The notes under the pieces were generated by a model. It saw only the letters and a program-made list of their open reading frames with translations. It was not told the DNA's origin and did not search any database. The position numbers and the translations under genes were made by a program. Of a stretch of 64,000 nucleotides of DNA, positions 1 through 7,625 are shown piece by piece; positions within the stretch are counted from its first letter, which is position 1, and the number at the start of each line of letters is the position of its first letter. Source of the DNA: Sporomusaceae bacterium. Lineage in GTDB: Bacteria; Bacillota; Negativicutes; UBA1444. The stretch lies in contig JAHDPL010000014.1 of the NCBI GenBank assembly GCA_018434355.1, positions 1-64,000 on the forward strand, written 5' to 3'.

Positions 1-21
1 AAAAGTGGACCGGCCGGATTC

Positions 22-51
22 AAAACTGGGGGCTGATATTAGCCCAGTTTT
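22..51. terminator. terminator-like hairpin in edge region
   Basis: An inverted repeat with a two-base bulge (arms AAAACTG..GGCT and AGCCCAGTTTT, loop GATATT) ends in TTTT. It lies outside any readable gene. Bases 1-114 otherwise hold no open frame I can support and are probably the interior edge of an insertion element lying mostly left of the window. Confidence 0.4.
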
Positions 52-114
52 CAATCTATTTTGAAGATCGTTTGGCTGGATATATTCGATAGCCTGTGTC
101 CGGGAGTAGGAATG

Positions 115-140
115 TTTACACAAAATTATTGACAGACCCT
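115..140. mobile_element. probable IS256-family terminal inverted repeat (element continues left)
   Basis: Read on the minus strand, the segment starts (A)GGGTCTGTC and runs on through AATAATTTTGTGTAAAC. That pattern resembles the terminal repeats of IS256-family elements as I remember them. The GHKL gene on the minus strand runs into it, so its last codons (R-V-C-Q-stop) are element-derived. No transposase is visible because only about 140 bases lie to the left. The family is recognised by pattern memory, not by a search. Confidence 0.55.
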
Positions 141-1820
141 AGCACTATAAGAATTCCACAAATTTTCCTGTTTTAAACGCAATCGCAACGCCTGCTCATA
201 GACGGTTCTTAGTATCATTCCTGTAGCTACAGGAAATGTTTCATAGGCCTTCTGCCTTCCACAGCTTTTAATAGATAGTTCATAGAGTTCGCTAATCGCA
301 AACAGCAATCCTGCATGTTCCCTGTTTACAGGATCTAGTTTATCATGCCAACTGATAGTTTCAAAAAATATTCGCGGCGATGGGCCTCCTGGTCGCGGTC
401 CACCGCTTTGACTTCTTTCTGAATCGCCACCTGAATTATCAGAACTTGATATTTCGTTCAAAGGACGATTGCCACTTTCGACCGGATTGGCATTTGTTGC
501 ACCATTTTCTGCAGGTTTATCATCTACATCGGTTGACACATTCGTCGGATCTTCTCTATCATTCGAACAGTTTAGGTTGGTCGCCTTCTGATCTTTTTTA
601 TAGGCATTTTTTTGTTTTTTATCAGCAACATCAATGTTGAACAACATAAACATGATGACACCTTTAATAAGGTACATTAATTTTATGTAAGTTACGTTTT
701 GAATAAAATCTGCCCGCTCATTAGATATCTGCAAGGTCTCAAGATTCTCATTAAAGCAAGGAAAGTTTACATACCCAAAAACATTGTGCGGCTTTAACCG
801 AGTCGCCTTTTTTCGTTGAGAAAAATCGGCCAAACCAAGCCAATCATTTTCTTCAGCAAGGTAATTGTAAAGAGCAAAATCATTGACATAAACGTTAACG
901 CCCGCACCATAACTCTTTAACTGTCCAGCATTGTCATTATCATACACCAGTATTCTTCCTTCAAATGAAGGGACTTCCGAAAAATCATATTGCTGCGTTT
1001 CGTGATCATCAATCATGCGAGGTTTTATTTTTTCATTTATTCCATAATGACTTATCATTTTGCCAATTATACTTTCGATATCAAACTTATTCAAAGCCAT
1101 AATATCACTATTGATAGCTTTGCCTTGAGAAATACAACCAAACGTCAATGTGCCAGATTTTTTGTCAAAGAAAAATTCTGCAGAATAACTCATCGGTGGG
1201 AATGTGCATGAAAAATTTATGTCATGCTTCTGCCCATCGGTGTGTAATATCATTTGGGGAAATGGGGTCTTATCCGCTTTGTAAAGATTACTACTAATAT
1301 GTCGCAGTTTTCTAACTTCCGCCGGCGAAGACAAAAATTGCATATTTTCCTGAGTCACATTCCGGATCGTAATCCGAGTGAAATGCTCTATAAACTTTTG
1401 ATTTGTCACAGTATCTTCTATAGCACCAGTTTTTTTATTCAAAGTAATTATGTGAACTTTTTCGTCGTCTGGAGCTGTAATTATTTCAGTTTCGTCACTA
1501 AGTAAAAAAACAGACAGTAAGCCTAAGCCTTTGCTGCCCGTAAAATACATTCCATGTTCGTTGGTCAAGTTATTATTATCACTTTTTTTCGCCGATGATC
1601 CAGGAGTAGATAATGCTTGAATTTCATCAGAAGAAAATCCTTTATGATCATTTTCAACGGTAATGGTTCTATTCTCTTTGTCATAATATACGTCAATTTT
1701 CCTAGCGGATGCATCAACCGCATTTTTTATTAGCTCGGCTACAACAACAAGTGGACTACCAACTGTTCCGACAACTTTTGCAATTTGCTCTGGAGACATA
1801 CTTAAAAACTGTTTAGCCAT
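126..1820 (-). CDS. GHKL (Hsp90/MORC-type) ATPase partnered with a DNA methyltransferase, 3' end truncated
   Basis: The protein carries the Bergerat ATP-binding fold: an N-box with E29, N33 and D36, then END-HKG at 56-61, then the G2 loop TGSKGLG at 94-100. A Ser/Gly/Pro-rich low-complexity linker follows at roughly 410-485, with a short helical C-terminus after it. The first codons overlap the end of the methyltransferase gene by 8 bases, so the two proteins are translationally coupled. GHKL ATPases of the MORC/MutL type are known partners in bacterial restriction-modification operons. Here no endonuclease domain is visible, and the frame ends inside a probable IS end, so the natural C-terminus is missing. 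It is likely a damaged effector or accessory ATPase. The fold is clear; the role is inferred. Confidence 0.75.
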   Translation of the reverse strand: MAKQFLSMSPEQIAKVVGTVGSPLVVVAELIKNAVDASARKIDVYYDKENRTITVENDHKGFSSDEIQALSTPGSSAKKSDNNNLTNEHGMYFTGSKGLGLLSVFLLSDETEIITAPDDEKVHIITLNKKTGAIEDTVTNQKFIEHFTRITIRNVTQENMQFLSSPAEVRKLRHISSNLYKADKTPFPQMILHTDGQKHDINFSCTFPPMSYSAEFFFDKKSGTLTFGCISQGKAINSDIMALNKFDIESIIGKMISHYGINEKIKPRMIDDHETQQYDFSEVPSFEGRILVYDNDNAGQLKSYGAGVNVYVNDFALYNYLAEENDWLGLADFSQRKKATRLKPHNVFGYVNFPCFNENLETLQISNERADFIQNVTYIKLMYLIKGVIMFMLFNIDVADKKQKNAYKKDQKATNLNCSNDREDPTNVSTDVDDKPAENGATNANPVESGNRPLNEISSSDNSGGDSERSQSGGPRPGGPSPRIFFETISWHDKLDPVNREHAGLLFAISELYELSIKSCGRQKAYETFPVATGMILRTVYEQALRLRLKQENLWNSYSARVCQ

Positions 1821-3075
1821 TTACATCCACCTTTCTATATACCTTTACATACTCCTTACTCATAGAATTAACTGACCCAATATTCTTAACTGCCGAAACT
1901 TTCTTCGGCATTCTCTTTCCGCTAATGTTTCGAGTAATAGTAGAATCTAATTCTAAACCAACCTTCTCGGCCAAGTCATCATTAAATCTATCGAATCTCA
2001 CCTCTTGGTTATCAACACGACGATTCCCCAGGGTCAACACCATTAATTTTCCTGGTTTCAAGATTCGCGCTAAATTTCTAAAAACCGATTCATAGTCTTC
2101 GAGAAATGCAATCACCTTCTTTTGTTTTGAAGGAGATATGCCTATCAAATAGTTAGCGTATTTGTTGCTGTTTTCTCGGTCACGTTTAATCGCACCACCA
2201 AGGCTTGCGGTGTCTATCGCGGAAAAGTTTCCGAGCAATCGTTCATCCCATACAGATAAATCCTTATTATCAATCCATAGCAAAGGAAGGATTGAAAACT
2301 GTCCATACGTCACAGTTGTATGATTATCGCCATATGGTGGTGATGTGCAAATTAGGTCAATAGAATTATCTTCGATCGCAGATAATAATTGCTTTGCGTC
2401 GCCACATACGACATTAATTTTCCCATCCGTAATTATATCGTTACAGATATTTTTTTTGTATTGCTGTCGAATATGATTCGTGAAAAAGTCAATTGAATCA
2501 TCAACAGTCGCGATAATCTGCGAAGCCTCTTTAGCGTGCAACTTAAATGTTGACGTTCTAGTATTGCTATATCGCTTTACTGTTTCAGCAAAACAACACC
2601 AAAAAAAATTACGAATCCGCTTATCCGATTCTCCCATAATAGCGTGACGAATGACGCTCAGTGATAGGATAATATCCTCATTAAACCACTTCTTAATATT
2701 AAAAAAATTATGGGCTGAAACATTGCCGACCGACATAATCAAGCGAGTATTCAGCGCGTTTATACTGTCATGAATCCCGTGTTGAGGGATTCCTTCCAAT
2801 TGAGTTTTAGCAATCAATGTTGCAAGCGGGTTAATATCAAATCCTATAACGTTTAAACCGAGTTTCTTCCCTTCATTAAGAACAGTACCTGATCCAATAA
2901 AAGGATCCAAAATGCAATCGATTGTATTATCAGCTGCTATAATCTCTTTAATAATGCACTCTTGCATAGGCGCGACCATTACAGCCGGATACCTAACTAG
3001 TGCTGTTTCGTTGCGGTACTCAGAGAAATCCCAGTAATCTTCCGCATATAAACTCAATTTTTCTGCCAAAGACAT
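1813..3075 (-). CDS. DNA methyltransferase, N4-cytosine/N6-adenine class
   Basis: This 420-residue protein has the AdoMet-binding motif DPFIGSG at 57-63 and the catalytic motif TSPPYGDN at 244-251. About 180 residues between them probably hold the target-recognition region. This motif order is alpha-like, and S-P-P-Y (rather than D-P-P-Y) is typical of N4-cytosine enzymes. The start is chosen at the ATG preceded by GGAGGGG, not at the in-frame ATG 51 bases upstream. The gene lies just beyond the prophage late terminator and has no other gene upstream on its strand. With the overlapping GHKL gene it forms a two-gene modification/ATPase unit without an obvious nuclease. Confidence 0.8.
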   Translation of the reverse strand: MSLAEKLSLYAEDYWDFSEYRNETALVRYPAVMVAPMQECIIKEIIAADNTIDCILDPFIGSGTVLNEGKKLGLNVIGFDINPLATLIAKTQLEGIPQHGIHDSINALNTRLIMSVGNVSAHNFFNIKKWFNEDIILSLSVIRHAIMGESDKRIRNFFWCCFAETVKRYSNTRTSTFKLHAKEASQIIATVDDSIDFFTNHIRQQYKKNICNDIITDGKINVVCGDAKQLLSAIEDNSIDLICTSPPYGDNHTTVTYGQFSILPLLWIDNKDLSVWDERLLGNFSAIDTASLGGAIKRDRENSNKYANYLIGISPSKQKKVIAFLEDYESVFRNLARILKPGKLMVLTLGNRRVDNQEVRFDRFNDDLAEKVGLELDSTITRNISGKRMPKKVSAVKNIGSVNSMSKEYVKVYRKVDVNG

Positions 3076-3182
3076 GAGAACCCCTCCATACCCAAATAGA
3101 AAAGTCTGAACTAGTGGACATCGCATAAAAACAACTCAAATGATACCTTTCGTGCCATTTTTCCAATTTCCTGCCTAAACCC

Positions 3183-3211
3183 AAAAAAACCGCCCCGGTT
3201 TCCCGAAGCGG
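3183..3211 (-). terminator. Rho-independent terminator of the phage late operon
   Basis: On the minus strand a 9-bp GC-rich stem (two G-U pairs) closes a GAAA tetraloop and is followed by seven Ts. It sits 9 bases after the stop of the last late gene. It separates late phage transcription from the methyltransferase-GHKL pair. Confidence 0.85.
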
Positions 3212-3219
3212 CCATATCA

Positions 3220-3825
3220 TCAAAAATATTTCGTGCCCATCACGAATACCCGGCTGCGCGTAGTCACGCCGGCGCTGGCAGACCAGTCCTTGTTATGATA
3301 CGCCACCCCCGCCCCGAACTCGACCGAATCAGACCCGCCGGCCAGCGCCAGCCCGGACACTCCCCAGCGGGCCTTATCCAGCGTGATCCTGTACACGTCC
3401 ACCTTCTGTTCGGTCTGGTTCGGCGTCACCACCGTCTTGTCCGCCGGGATCTTGTTTGCCGGGCTCTTGCCGGCGTCGATATCCTTGCGCACCTGCTCGG
3501 CAGCTTTCTCGATTGTCGGTGCTTGAACAACATACCGGATATCCGGATCGCGATTCTTGGCCGCTGCGAGTTCAGCGGTCAGTTTTTGCGCCTGGCTCTT
3601 TGATATGTCCAGCGCCTTGGCCAGCTCGGCAGCCTGCTGGATCTGCTGCTGGTTTAGCACAACCGCCTGCTCATGCTTCAGCCAGTGATAGCCTGCCACG
3701 GCAGCGGCGCTCATGAGCGCGATCACCAAGACGGCCACGGCGATTTTCACCCACAGCGGGACCGATTTCTGCGCAGCCGCCATCTCCAGCTCTCTTAATT
3801 TGGCCAGCAGTTCCTCATTGTCCAT
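3220..3825 (-). CDS. membrane-anchored coiled-coil protein with beta-rich C-terminus, last gene of the lysis module
   Basis: Start chosen at the ATG preceded by AAGGTGGTG. The 201-residue product has one transmembrane helix at about 20-42. A long Gln/Ala/Lys-rich predicted coiled coil follows. The last ~50 residues alternate polar and hydrophobic residues in short strands and end in aromatic ...KYF. A C-terminal phenylalanine after amphipathic strands is a hallmark of outer-membrane beta proteins. If the host is diderm, a spanin-like role linking inner and outer membranes would fit the position after holin, amidase and glucosaminidase. I recognise no family, so the role is inference. Confidence 0.55.
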   Translation of the reverse strand: MDNEELLAKLRELEMAAAQKSVPLWVKIAVAVLVIALMSAAAVAGYHWLKHEQAVVLNQQQIQQAAELAKALDISKSQAQKLTAELAAAKNRDPDIRYVVQAPTIEKAAEQVRKDIDAGKSPANKIPADKTVVTPNQTEQKVDVYRITLDKARWGVSGLALAGGSDSVEFGAGVAYHNKDWSASAGVTTRSRVFVMGTKYF

Positions 3826-3838
3826 GCCATCACCACCT

Positions 3839-3979
3839 TCAGAACTTAAACGGATTGGGCAACTCCGGAAACAAAAAGCACAGTCCCTGGTACACGCCGG
3901 CAATCGCGCAGATCAAGACGATGTACCATTTATTTTTCAGCTCGGTTTTTACGGTGTCCCAGTTTGGCAGGTTGTTCAT
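3839..3979 (-). CDS. 46-residue single-pass membrane protein of the lysis module
   Basis: A short frame with ATG at 3979 is preceded by an excellent ribosome site (GGGAGGGAG, six bases away). It encodes one hydrophobic helix at about residues 18-37, flanked by WDTVKTELKNKW and a proline-rich tail. It ends 13 bases before the start of the next gene and reads in the same direction as holin and lysins. Possible roles are second holin, antiholin or spanin component. Nothing in the sequence decides between them. Confidence 0.6.
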   Translation of the reverse strand: MNNLPNWDTVKTELKNKWYIVLICAIAGVYQGLCFLFPELPNPFKF

Positions 3980-4054
3980 GATTTCTCCCTCCCTTAATTT
4001 ATTGGCAGGATATAAGCGACGTTTGTGGAATCCATCCCGAAAAGAAAGGATGTG

Positions 4055-4570
4055 ATGCCGATGACCAATTCAGCTATTTCCCATGTAAGCGACTACTTTA
4101 TTCAAGTATTAACCTTCAATGACTTTAAGACCCTGTTTTTGATGATTGTTGCAATTTTCATAGTAAAACCGCTTTCTGATCCTGCTTATAATCTTGCACC
4201 GATGATTGTTTCAAAGGTGAAAAATGTTTTGAAACTTGAAAACGACGAAACCTTGTCTAATCGATGTATCTTGTCGGCGCTGTATTGTCTGTTGTTCTTT
4301 TTTGCGCTTCTATTGGTTCATTTTAAATTCCCGGAGTTCCCCGCGCATCAAAAAGTTATCAGCGCCTTTATGTGGCCAATTTTTGCTTATGTATTATTAA
4401 CAATCCTCGGAATTCTTCTCACAACGTTTTTCATGCTTCCGGTCGACTTGTTGCGAATTGCAATTGCTGTTTGGATGAGATTCTCTCAAAAAAAGGCCAA
4501 CCAAATGGTGGGCATGAAACAGGGCAACGACGAGCATGATCAAAAGAACGAATCCGGGAAAATAGATTAA
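4055..4570 (+). CDS. three-helix membrane protein of unknown function (probable moron)
   Basis: It is the only rightward gene inside the leftward lysis module. The start at ATG 4055 is preceded by AAAGGA; a second ATG follows two codons later. The protein (about 171 residues) has hydrophobic helices near residues 25-40, 75-95 and 105-135 and a charged C-terminus. Its AT content is higher than that of its neighbours, as expected for an independently acquired gene. No family is recognised. A cargo role such as immunity against other phages is possible but unsupported. Confidence 0.55.
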   Translation: MPMTNSAISHVSDYFIQVLTFNDFKTLFLMIVAIFIVKPLSDPAYNLAPMIVSKVKNVLKLENDETLSNRCILSALYCLLFFFALLLVHFKFPEFPAHQKVISAFMWPIFAYVLLTILGILLTTFFMLPVDLLRIAIAVWMRFSQKKANQMVGMKQGNDEHDQKNESGKID

Positions 4571-4597
4571 AGCAACAGTTTCATCACCAGCAAACAT
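4397..4597 (-). CDS. small membrane protein overlapping a convergent gene
   Basis: ATG at 4597 is preceded by GGAGGTATCCAAA. Residues 1-40 contain a convincing single helix (FPGFVLLIMLVVALFHAHHL). The Arg/Asn/Lys-rich rest overlaps the end of the rightward gene ending at 4570. It directly follows the glucosaminidase gene and reads with it. The ribosome site and helix argue for a real gene. The antisense 3' part may be an extension created when the rightward gene was acquired. Confidence 0.4.
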   Translation of the reverse strand: MFAGDETVALIYFPGFVLLIMLVVALFHAHHLVGLFLRESHPNSNCNSQQVDRKHEKRCEKNSEDC

Positions 4598-4611
4598 TTT
4601 GGATACCTCCA

Positions 4612-5106
4612 TCACAGGTTGTCATATCGCTCCAGCCCCCACACCCGGATAATCGACCGAAGTTTCCACGCATAATCCGGATCAGTAGCCCACACTCTGG
4701 CCAGCGTGTCGATAAAGGCGCCCCTGCTTGACCGGTCGACGTCCTGGTACTCGGGCTGAAAATTAATTTTGTCGCAGTAGGCTTGCACCCCGACCGCCAG
4801 ATCCGGATATGCCTGAAATAGCAGCTTTCCCTGCCAATACTGACCGTCATATATCTCCCACGTCTGTTTGCTGAAGCAAGGCGCAGCCCGGCACTTGATG
4901 CCCCAATAGTTGTAATAGTGGACCGCTTCCGACTTGCCCCAACCGGTTTCCAGTGCCGACTGTGCAATGAAAACGGATGGATATAATCCAGCCTGCTGCA
5001 CAATCGGCAGGTATGGCTCCAAGCTGGTAATGAATGTTGCGGGCGAAGCAAAGGCGACGCCCGAAAGCGCCGCCATCAACAACAATATGATCAACAGCCG
5101 TTTCAT
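4612..5106 (-). CDS. secreted endo-beta-N-acetylglucosaminidase (GH73/LytG-like) lysin
   Basis: The 164-residue protein has a clear signal peptide (positive MKRLL, hydrophobic core, cleavage near AFA-SP at 20-22). A glucosaminidase domain follows, with the catalytic glutamate in SALETGWG and a downstream NYWGIKC segment, as in FlgJ/LytG enzymes. It would cleave glycan strands of peptidoglycan at host lysis. The export signal implies it reaches the wall without a holin, possibly as a signal-anchor endolysin. It overlaps the amidase gene by four bases. Confidence 0.85.
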   Translation of the reverse strand: MKRLLIILLLMAALSGVAFASPATFITSLEPYLPIVQQAGLYPSVFIAQSALETGWGKSEAVHYYNYWGIKCRAAPCFSKQTWEIYDGQYWQGKLLFQAYPDLAVGVQAYCDKINFQPEYQDVDRSSRGAFIDTLARVWATDPDYAWKLRSIIRVWGLERYDNL

Positions 5107-5570
5107 GCCCGCACCGCCGCCGCAACAATATCTGGCAGCAAGGCGTCAAGGTTGGCGCCCGGGCACGCCGTCGCATTCCAGACGTTGTGGCCAGTCACTT
5201 GCTCCGGCGGGATGTTGTACTGCCGCATCAGATCCGACAAGAGCAACACCAACGCATCAAACTGCTCTTGCGTCGGCTGATCATATTCAAAGTTGCCGGT
5301 CAGGTTGACCCCAATCGAGCGGTTGTTATACCCCTCGCACTGAGCGCCCATGGTGTCCAGCGGCCGGCCCTGGTGCACCGACCCGTCAGGGTAGATAACC
5401 AGGTGATAGCCGATTCCACTCCATTTGTTGCGCAGGTGCAGGGCGTGGATATCTTCAACAGTGATATCAGGGCTCGATGCCGTGTGATGCACGATGATCA
5501 GATCCGTCCGGCTGCGCCGACTCAGATCGTTTGCCCACTCATAGTCGTGCGGGATAATTGCTGTTATCAC
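5103..5570 (-). CDS. N-acetylmuramoyl-L-alanine amidase (Amidase_2, T7-lysozyme/PGRP type)
   Basis: 155 residues with zinc ligands visible as IIVHHTA (near 27), GHNVWNATACPG (His near 128, Cys near 137) and the YHLVIYPDG core. It cuts the amide between muramic acid and the stem peptide. It lacks a signal peptide, so release depends on the holin encoded immediately upstream, whose gene shares one base with it. With the glucosaminidase it forms a two-lysin system. Confidence 0.9.
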   Translation of the reverse strand: MITAIIPHDYEWANDLSRRSRTDLIIVHHTASSPDITVEDIHALHLRNKWSGIGYHLVIYPDGSVHQGRPLDTMGAQCEGYNNRSIGVNLTGNFEYDQPTQEQFDALVLLLSDLMRQYNIPPEQVTGHNVWNATACPGANLDALLPDIVAAAVRA

Positions 5571-6196
5571 TATTTATTCCCCTCCTTGTCGTTTGGGTCC
5601 GGGGCGAAATTTGGCCGCACCGTTGGACGGCCCGGGACGGTTACTGTCGGCCGGTTGCCATAGCGCTGATAGTCTGGTTGGCTTGCGTCAGTCATTTGAT
5701 TGCGACGCTGCTCTGCCCATCCGGACAGCGGCGTCAGACCCTTCATGCCGCATTCGCTCAGGTTTTCCGTAATGGACTGAATCTCGACTAATGCCAGCCA
5801 TGTCGAGATAAACGCGTTCGGGATGCCAGCAAAGTTATAGCCGAACATCACATCGGGGATAATCTTATCCACCAGGTTAAAGCCGATCAGTAGAATCAAA
5901 TACCCGAGCGCCTTAGTTTGAAACTGGCACCGCATGGCCTCGGAGTTGATGCGCCGATCAAGGATGGCCCAGTAAACACCAAACCAAACTGACCCGGTCA
6001 TTTTATTGTCGGACAACGTTTTTCGCCCGATCGCCGCCCAGCGCGTGAAGGTGTCCAGTACCACCAATACCCATAAAGCAATGAACGGTGCCGCCGTAAC
6101 ATCACCCAAAAGAAAAGTGAGGCAGGTTACTGCCCCACTTTGCATCATTCTCATGTGCCAACTATCGGATATTTTTTGCCAGAGGTCGTCCATCAT
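5570..6196 (-). CDS. phage holin family protein (holin_4_1 type)
   Basis: 208 residues with about three hydrophobic helices and the pattern ALWVLVVLDTFTRW near 40-53, then the ITENLSECGMKGLTPL segment typical of Gram-positive phage toxin-secretion/lysis holins. The tail after residue 165 is hydrophilic and proline-rich. It would form the membrane lesion that releases the amidase. Its stop overlaps the amidase start. Confidence 0.8.
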   Translation of the reverse strand: MMDDLWQKISDSWHMRMMQSGAVTCLTFLLGDVTAAPFIALWVLVVLDTFTRWAAIGRKTLSDNKMTGSVWFGVYWAILDRRINSEAMRCQFQTKALGYLILLIGFNLVDKIIPDVMFGYNFAGIPNAFISTWLALVEIQSITENLSECGMKGLTPLSGWAEQRRNQMTDASQPDYQRYGNRPTVTVPGRPTVRPNFAPDPNDKEGNK

Positions 6197-6203
6197 GCAC
6201 CGC

Positions 6204-6806
6204 CTACGCCCAGGCTATGGCATTAATCGCCACAATCGCCTCGGCTTCGGTTTTTGTCGGCGGGGTCGCGGTTGTTTCTTCGACAATCGCCTCGATGTCA
6301 GCCTTGAGTGCATTGTAATGCGCGTGGCATTCGCCGCTGCGTGCGATTTCAGCCTGACGGAATGCCATCCAGTCGGCAATGGTCATGTTGCGCTTGGCGT
6401 TGTCTTGCAAAGTCCACTCGGCCACCACAGTACTGGTATCCATACCGGAGATTGCAGCAATCGTCGCGCCACTGATCGCCGCGTTGATCCGCTCACGACT
6501 CAGAGCATCATAATCAAAGCTGCTGCCATCATAAACAAATGGGGAAGCAGCTTCGGCGGCGTTGCGGGCGGCTTTCAGTTCGGCAATCTTTGCGGCCTGT
6601 ACTTCGGCCAGTGTCGGCACTGGATTATACTCCACGATCTGTAGCGTAGATAGATCGACGCGACGCCGTCCTGGATTATTGATGCAGTCTTGATGTGTTG
6701 CTGTGTCGATCTCGATTGTCGGTTCCGGAATGGATGGGTAGGGAATATCGTCAGGATAATAGCCGAGGATTTCCCCAGTTACAACATTATAATTAACTTT
6801 AATCAC
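6204..6806 (-). CDS. DUF4376-containing tail fibre-associated protein
   Basis: 200 residues. The second half has the AKIAELKAARNAAE...FVYDGSSFDYDALSRERINAAI and WTLQDNAKRNMTIADW pattern of the DUF4376 family, common right after tail-fibre genes. The N-terminus resembles short fibre-assembly proteins. A role in fibre assembly or as an accessory tip is inferred from position. Confidence 0.65.
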   Translation of the reverse strand: MIKVNYNVVTGEILGYYPDDIPYPSIPEPTIEIDTATHQDCINNPGRRRVDLSTLQIVEYNPVPTLAEVQAAKIAELKAARNAAEAASPFVYDGSSFDYDALSRERINAAISGATIAAISGMDTSTVVAEWTLQDNAKRNMTIADWMAFRQAEIARSGECHAHYNALKADIEAIVEETTATPPTKTEAEAIVAINAIAWA

Positions 6807-6824
6807 TTGATTTTCACCTCCTTA

Positions 6825-7619
6825 TCAATAGCCAATTGCAAAAAACTGTTCCGTTCCAGGCTGTAACGCTCCTGTATGATTGACTGACATCATAAACGTT
6901 CTTGACAACGAATTGGATGAATTGCCAACGTTCCACCCGATGATGTTGATATCGTCAGCGGAACTTGAATCAGATATTAAAGCATGTCCAGTAACAAGCC
7001 ATACAGAGTTTGGAAACGTCAAAGGAAAAGTTACTTGCCATTGTCCGGTCAACGACGCGGGTTCCCGCCACCATTGCATTATCAGTCCACCTAGCCATGA
7101 CGGGAATTTTATATAGCCGTTTACTCCCGGTAGGTAAGCAAATCCTGCAGCTGTAGCCACCGCCGCGATGCACTCGGACACCAGAGACTGGATATTACTG
7201 CGAATCCATGCCGTGGTAGATATCCGCGTGCTGTTATCGGTCGAGCCTGATGCCACCCGCAAGTCCCTGACAATCCACGTCACGCCGCCATCTGTCACCG
7301 TGCCGCCTACTACTGGCCACGTCGGTTCTGTGCTGCCGCTGGTACCGGCAATGGTGCACTCAAGATATTTGTACGCAAAGTCAGATGGAAGGCGAACATC
7401 GCCGACAGAATACGCAGTTGAGGCCTGCCAAAACAATGTATCATTGGCATCCTTCAACGCCTTCGCCTTCATATCAAGCTGCTGGAACAGATAGTTAAAC
7501 AATTCCACCGTTGGCGGCGCACTACCTAGAAAATCAAAGCCCTGAAGATATTGCGCATCTGTCGGTTCCGAAACATTGCCGTTACTACCCCAAATTTTCG
7601 AAAAATCCACGAACACCAC
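6825..7619 (-). CDS. tail fibre protein with gp53-like C-terminal domain
   Basis: 264 residues. The N-terminal ~60 residues probably attach to the baseplate. A central stretch has the carbohydrate-binding-like pattern STAYSVGDVRLPS. The C-terminus has NGYIKFPSWLGGLIMQWW, close to the gp53-like fibre tip domain, and ends in a short beta-rich sequence. It probably binds the host surface. No reverse transcriptase or template repeat of a diversity-generating retroelement is nearby. Confidence 0.7.
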   Translation of the reverse strand: MVFVDFSKIWGSNGNVSEPTDAQYLQGFDFLGSAPPTVELFNYLFQQLDMKAKALKDANDTLFWQASTAYSVGDVRLPSDFAYKYLECTIAGTSGSTEPTWPVVGGTVTDGGVTWIVRDLRVASGSTDNSTRISTTAWIRSNIQSLVSECIAAVATAAGFAYLPGVNGYIKFPSWLGGLIMQWWREPASLTGQWQVTFPLTFPNSVWLVTGHALISDSSSADDINIIGWNVGNSSNSLSRTFMMSVNHTGALQPGTEQFFAIGY

Positions 7620-7625
7620 TCCTTT

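Noticed and set aside
1-114. Recognisable IS21-type end (AAAAGTGGACC at the very edge)
   Set aside because: A short match only; no istA or istB sequence is in the window.
126-3075. A complete restriction-modification system
   Set aside because: No nuclease motif is visible in either protein or in the adjacent phage gene; only modification and ATPase parts are seen.
3126-3223. Leftward frame 3020-3223 as a gene upstream of the methyltransferase
   Set aside because: It crosses the terminator at 3183-3211 and overlaps the methyltransferase start; no ribosome site.
4584-5051. Leftward 155-residue frame over the glucosaminidase gene
   Set aside because: It shadows the glucosaminidase in another frame, is Arg/Cys-rich and lacks a signal peptide or ribosome site.
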